The notes under the pieces: model-generated
Told to the model about the DNA's origin: nothing
Databases searched by the model: none
What the model saw: the letters and a program-made list of their open reading frames with translations, nothing else
In this document: positions 6,748 through 9,224 of the stretch, one piece after another
How the letters are laid out: the number at the start of each line of letters is the position of its first letter
How positions within the stretch are numbered: position 1 is the stretch's first letter
Made by a program: the position numbers and the translations under genes
DNA from: Deltaproteobacteria bacterium
GTDB lineage: Bacteria; Bdellovibrionota; JACOXK01; 2-02-FULL-40-11
DNA: 9,224 bases
NCBI GenBank assembly: GCA_016193165.1
Contig: JACPST010000169.1
Coordinates: 1-9,224 of the forward strand
Direction of reading: 5' to 3'

Positions 6748-7040
6748 TTGTTTTGTTTTGAACGGGAATCAAAAAGAACAGCCAATATAATGATGAGTCC
6801 TTTAATGACCATTTGATAAAATGTGGGGACATTCATAAGACTCATACCGTTATTGAGTGTTCCAATAATAAAAGCGCCTAGAATTGATCCCCCAATGGTG
6901 CCTATACCTCCCATAAGGCTTGTGCCTCCGATGACGACCGCGGCAATAGCATCCAGTTCAAATAAATTTCCAGCCGTGGGGATGGCCCCATTGAGACGTG
7001 ACGTGAGGATGAGCCCACTTAAGCCAGCCAGCCCTCCCAT
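6744..7040 (-). pseudogene. Sugar ABC transporter permease, C-terminal part (frame-shifted piece of one gene)
   Basis: This piece carries the conserved C-terminal half of an RbsC/XylH-type permease: GLAGLSGLILTSRL, then PTAGNLFELDAIAAVVIGGTSL, MGGIGTIGGSILGAFIIGTLNNG, and the final membrane segment VIKGLIIILAVLFD. It continues the gene that starts at 7726 but in another frame. The frame is open upstream to about 7078, so the ATG at 7040 is only the first Met and has no ribosome binding site; it probably is not a real start. Without a frameshift this half would not be made. Its stop overlaps the GH15 start by 4 bp, the normal operon arrangement, which suggests the break is recent or a sequence error. 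N[LV]FELDAIAA and NVPTFYQMVIKG resemble XylH more than RbsC. Confidence 0.82.
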
Positions 7041-7726
7041 GACAATGAATACAAAAAAAGTATGGGAATGCCCCGATAACTAAAAAAGACATAGCTTAAA
7101 GATAAAAATCCAATGAGAATGAGCAGGGTTGAAAAAGAAACTTGTCCCGTTTTTTGAGAAAGAATAAAAGGCCTCTGAATGAGTTTGTTCCAAGAAATAT
7201 AAATCCAGCTTACAAACATCAGCCCTATTAAAATTAAAGAAGCCACGGGAGGGATATATCCATTCCCAATTCCCTGAAGTTCAGTGCTCATAGGAGCAAT
7301 CGCGATGCCTCCTGAAAAAATGAGAGCGAGTCCTCTGGCAATGACCATCATGCCTAGGGTTGTGATAAAAGAAGTGATGTTGTGTTTCACCATCCAATAC
7401 GCATTAAAAAATCCGCAGAGAACTCCAACAGCAATTGCAAGCAGTATCGAACCCAAAGTCCCCCAAATTCCCCAGCTTTCCAATCCCCAGTGAGATTGAG
7501 AAACCCCGACGACAATCCCCGCCAATGCCACAACAGAGCCTACGGAAAGATCAATGCCTGAAATGAGAATGACCAGCGTCATGCCAACGGCTAAAATTCC
7601 ATTAAGAGAAATTTGCCGTGTCAGATTTGTAAGATTTCTAGGGCTTATAAAAATGCCATCTGTGAGAAGGGTTAAGAGGAGGGCTAAAGAAAGTAAAATG
7701 AGGAGTGTCGAATGTTTTTTTAACAT
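7019..7726 (-). CDS. Sugar ABC transporter permease (XylH-like), N-terminal part, frame-shifted at its end
   Basis: This inner-membrane permease half forms the sugar channel with the ATPase encoded just upstream. The 235-residue open frame has a membrane segment at about 7-22. The family motif GILAVGMTLVILISGIDLSVGS follows at 43-64, then further membrane segments near 88-107, 118-138, 160-178 and 198-216. It follows the XylH pattern up to SYRGIP (216-221). After residue 225 the frame leaves the family and ends in an unrelated tail (YSLSWEGWLA, 226-235). The matching remainder lies in the -1 frame (6744 onward). Joining the two by -1 shifting would give about 327 residues, roughly 45-50 fewer than expected, so a segment is missing as well. 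The start overlaps the end of the ATPase gene by 7 bp with no clear ribosome binding site. Confidence 0.85.
   Translation of the reverse strand: MLKKHSTLLILLSLALLLTLLTDGIFISPRNLTNLTRQISLNGILAVGMTLVILISGIDLSVGSVVALAGIVVGVSQSHWGLESWGIWGTLGSILLAIAVGVLCGFFNAYWMVKHNITSFITTLGMMVIARGLALIFSGGIAIAPMSTELQGIGNGYIPPVASLILIGLMFVSWIYISWNKLIQRPFILSQKTGQVSFSTLLILIGFLSLSYVFFSYRGIPILFLYSLSWEGWLA
7052..7060 (-). other. T7 run at the permease frame break, with T_TTT_TTG heptamer
   Basis: The minus strand reads ATA CTT TTT TTG TAT in the N-terminal frame. Seven T (7059-7053) stand exactly where the family sequence changes frame and skips a segment. T TTT TTG (7058-7052) fits the X_XXY_YYZ pattern used in -1 ribosomal frameshifting, and a -1 shift would join the two permease frames. 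The same run could be the seam of a deletion between short T-rich repeats, or an assembly or basecalling error. Confidence 0.5.
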
Positions 7727-9224
7727 GTGGCTAAGCTCATTATTTTTTCTTGGGTTGCAAGGGTGTGATCTAAAATACCTGTGAGTTTTCCTTGGTTTAA
7801 CACAGCAATACGATCTGAAAGCTTTAAAACTTCCGGCAGTTCTGAAGAAATAAGAATGATGGCGACACCTTGAGAAGCCAACTCGCCAATCAAATGATAA
7901 ATTTCAGCTTTGGCTCCCACATCCACTCCTCGTGTAGGTTCATCCAGGAATAAAACTTTGGGCTTTGTAAGAAGCCATCTTGCCAATAATACTTTTTGTT
8001 GGTTGCCCCCGCTTAAATGAACAATTTCCGTTTCTTGGTTTTGAGTTTTGATTTTAAATTGGGTGATGAAACGCTCAACTCGTGTTTCTTCTTGTTTGCC
8101 ATTAATTATTTTTTGATTTGAAAATTGTTTTAAAGAAGCAAGCGTCATATTATCTCGGATGGGGCGTTGTGGAATCATGCCCGAAAGTTTTCGATCTTCT
8201 GTCAAAAGGGCAAGGCCTGCTTCAATGGCGTACCTGGGAGAGGCGGGGCGAAAAGAGCGTCCGAATAAAGAAAGTTCTCCTTCTATAGAAAAGGGTGTCG
8301 CTCCAAACAGAGTGAAAATGAGCTCAGAACGGCCTGCTCCCATGATGCCCGCGATGCCTAAGATTTCTCCTTCATGGACACTCAAAGAAATATCTTTTAA
8401 AATAGGATTTCCATTTTCATCTCTACAGTTTAAATGAGTAAGGCGCAGGGCTTCTTTACCTAAAGAGATTTTCCGCTCAGGAAAAATTTCAGAAATGGTT
8501 CTGCCGACCATATCTGAAATGACCTGGTCCGAAGTGGTTTGGGGAGTTTGATAAGACGAAACCAGTTTTCCATCTCGTAAGACGCAAATGCGATCTGAAA
8601 TTTCAAAAACTTCTGAGAGTTTGTGGGAAATATAAAGACACAACACTCCTTCTTCTTTTAATTTTTTGAGAGCTTTAAAAAGCTTTTGAGTTTCTTTTTC
8701 TGTAAGTGCCGAAGTAGGTTCATCTAAGATCAAAATTTGAGCTTTTAAACTTAAAGCTTTGGCAATCTCAACCAGTTGTTTTTCTCCAACGCTCAGGTGT
8801 TTCACGGCTGTTTTGGGGGAAAGGGGAAGATCAAGTTCTTTAAGCTGGGCGTGCGTATTTTTAAAAAGTGCTTGCCAATCGATGATTCCCCAACGATGAG
8901 GTTCTCTTCCTAAAAAAATATTTTCTGCGATCGAAAGCTCAGAAACCAAGTGAAGTTCTTGATGAATAATGGAAATTCCTTTGTTTTGAGCATCTTTAGG
9001 TGAAAGAAACCGCACTGTTTCTCCTAAGATTTTTAAATTTCCAGAGAAGCTTCCATAAGGCCACACGCCGCTGATGATGTTCATGAGGGTAGATTTGCCT
9101 GCGCCATTTTCTCCGACCATGGCTACAATTTCTCCAGGCTGTCCCTCAAAAGAAATGTCTTCTAAGACACAGACCTTTCCAAAAGATTTGGAGATTTGGC
9201 GTAAAGATAGAAGGGGGAGCGTCA
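7720..9224 (-). CDS. Sugar ABC transporter ATP-binding protein (XylG-like), start codon cut by the window edge
   Basis: This two-domain ATPase powers import of a monosaccharide (XylG/RbsA/MglA group). The frame reaches the right edge; the last two bases read TG on the minus strand, followed by T-L-P-L-L-S-L-R-Q-I-S-K-S-F-G, so the start is probably an NTG whose first base is position 9225. That would give 501 residues, near the usual 490-515. Domain 1: Walker A GENGAGKST (38-46), Q-loop IIHQE, signature LSVGEKQ, Walker B LILDEPTSAL. Domain 2: degenerate Walker A GIMGAGRSE, signature LSGGNQQK, Walker B LFLDEPTRG. Two active-like signatures are normal for this family. The stretch VWPYGSFSG after Walker A resembles XylG more than RbsA. 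The stop overlaps the permease start by 7 bp. The specificity (xylose, glucose or another sugar) is inferred. Confidence 0.93.
   Translation of the reverse strand, partial: TLPLLSLRQISKSFGKVCVLEDISFEGQPGEIVAMVGENGAGKSTLMNIISGVWPYGSFSGNLKILGETVRFLSPKDAQNKGISIIHQELHLVSELSIAENIFLGREPHRWGIIDWQALFKNTHAQLKELDLPLSPKTAVKHLSVGEKQLVEIAKALSLKAQILILDEPTSALTEKETQKLFKALKKLKEEGVLCLYISHKLSEVFEISDRICVLRDGKLVSSYQTPQTTSDQVISDMVGRTISEIFPERKISLGKEALRLTHLNCRDENGNPILKDISLSVHEGEILGIAGIMGAGRSELIFTLFGATPFSIEGELSLFGRSFRPASPRYAIEAGLALLTEDRKLSGMIPQRPIRDNMTLASLKQFSNQKIINGKQEETRVERFITQFKIKTQNQETEIVHLSGGNQQKVLLARWLLTKPKVLFLDEPTRGVDVGAKAEIYHLIGELASQGVAIILISSELPEVLKLSDRIAVLNQGKLTGILDHTLATQEKIMSLATC

Noticed and set aside
8159..8437. 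92-codon plus-strand open frame inside the ATPase gene
   Set aside because: It is antisense to the conserved second ATPase domain, and its composition looks like a reverse-strand shadow.
9118..9120. ATG at 9120 as the start of the ABC ATPase
   Set aside because: It lies within the first core strand directly before the Walker A motif. The frame continues upstream with typical family sequence (ISKSFG, GEIVA) to the window edge.
1..9224. CRISPR array, tRNA/rRNA genes, insertion sequences, phage or defence genes
   Set aside because: I read for repeated units, cloverleaf-like segments, transposase or integrase motifs and found none.

Overview
The window looks like an ordinary, moderately AT-rich chromosomal segment from a Gram-negative (diderm) bacterium. 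LptE shows that LPS is transported to an outer membrane. Several proteins carry Sec signal peptides, and the RNA polymerase omega subunit begins in the style usual for proteobacteria. A deltaproteobacterial or Bdellovibrionota-type lineage would fit, but this is an impression from protein style and gene order, not a classification. I found no tRNA, rRNA, CRISPR array, insertion sequence, integrase or phage gene.

Left part (1-1158, minus strand): a secreted protein of unknown function runs off the left edge. About 200 bp without a gene follows, holding a small inverted repeat. Then comes a two-gene unit, rpoZ followed by a DUF721/DciA-like gene, joined by an ATGA overlap. It ends in a strong hairpin built around the second stop codon.

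Centre-left (1253-3131): divergently from rpoZ, lptE and holA form a tight pair (TAAATG junction, no gap). They converge on rpsT, with a short hairpin in the 31-bp gap. rpsT lies 9 bp downstream of a gene for an exported protein of unknown function. That gene has a G7/A8 tract in its ribosome binding site and a consensus TTGACA box upstream. A second unrecognised exported-protein gene diverges from it at 3926-4450.

Right part (4468-9224, minus strand): a sugar-use operon reads, in transcription order, xylose-type ABC transporter ATPase (xylG-like), permease (xylH-like), then a secreted GH15 glucoamylase/glucodextranase-like enzyme. Each gene overlaps the next by a few bases. The likely logic is that the exported enzyme frees glucose from alpha-glucans or oligosaccharides and the transporter imports the monosaccharide. 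The binding protein gene is not in the window; if present, it may lie upstream, past 9224. The ATPase frame reaches the right edge, where the last two bases are probably the TG of its start codon.

The main anomaly is the permease. It is split into two frames at a T7 run near 7052-7060. Compared with RbsC/XylH family members recalled from memory, about 45-50 conserved residues are missing at exactly this point, including the cytoplasmic loop that should contact the ATPase. This is either a real inactivating deletion, an assembly collapse, or, less likely, a shortened permease expressed by -1 frameshifting on a T_TTT_TTG heptamer. I did not find a convincing new multi-gene system. The best leads are the broken permease inside an otherwise intact operon and the two uncharacterised divergent secreted proteins.
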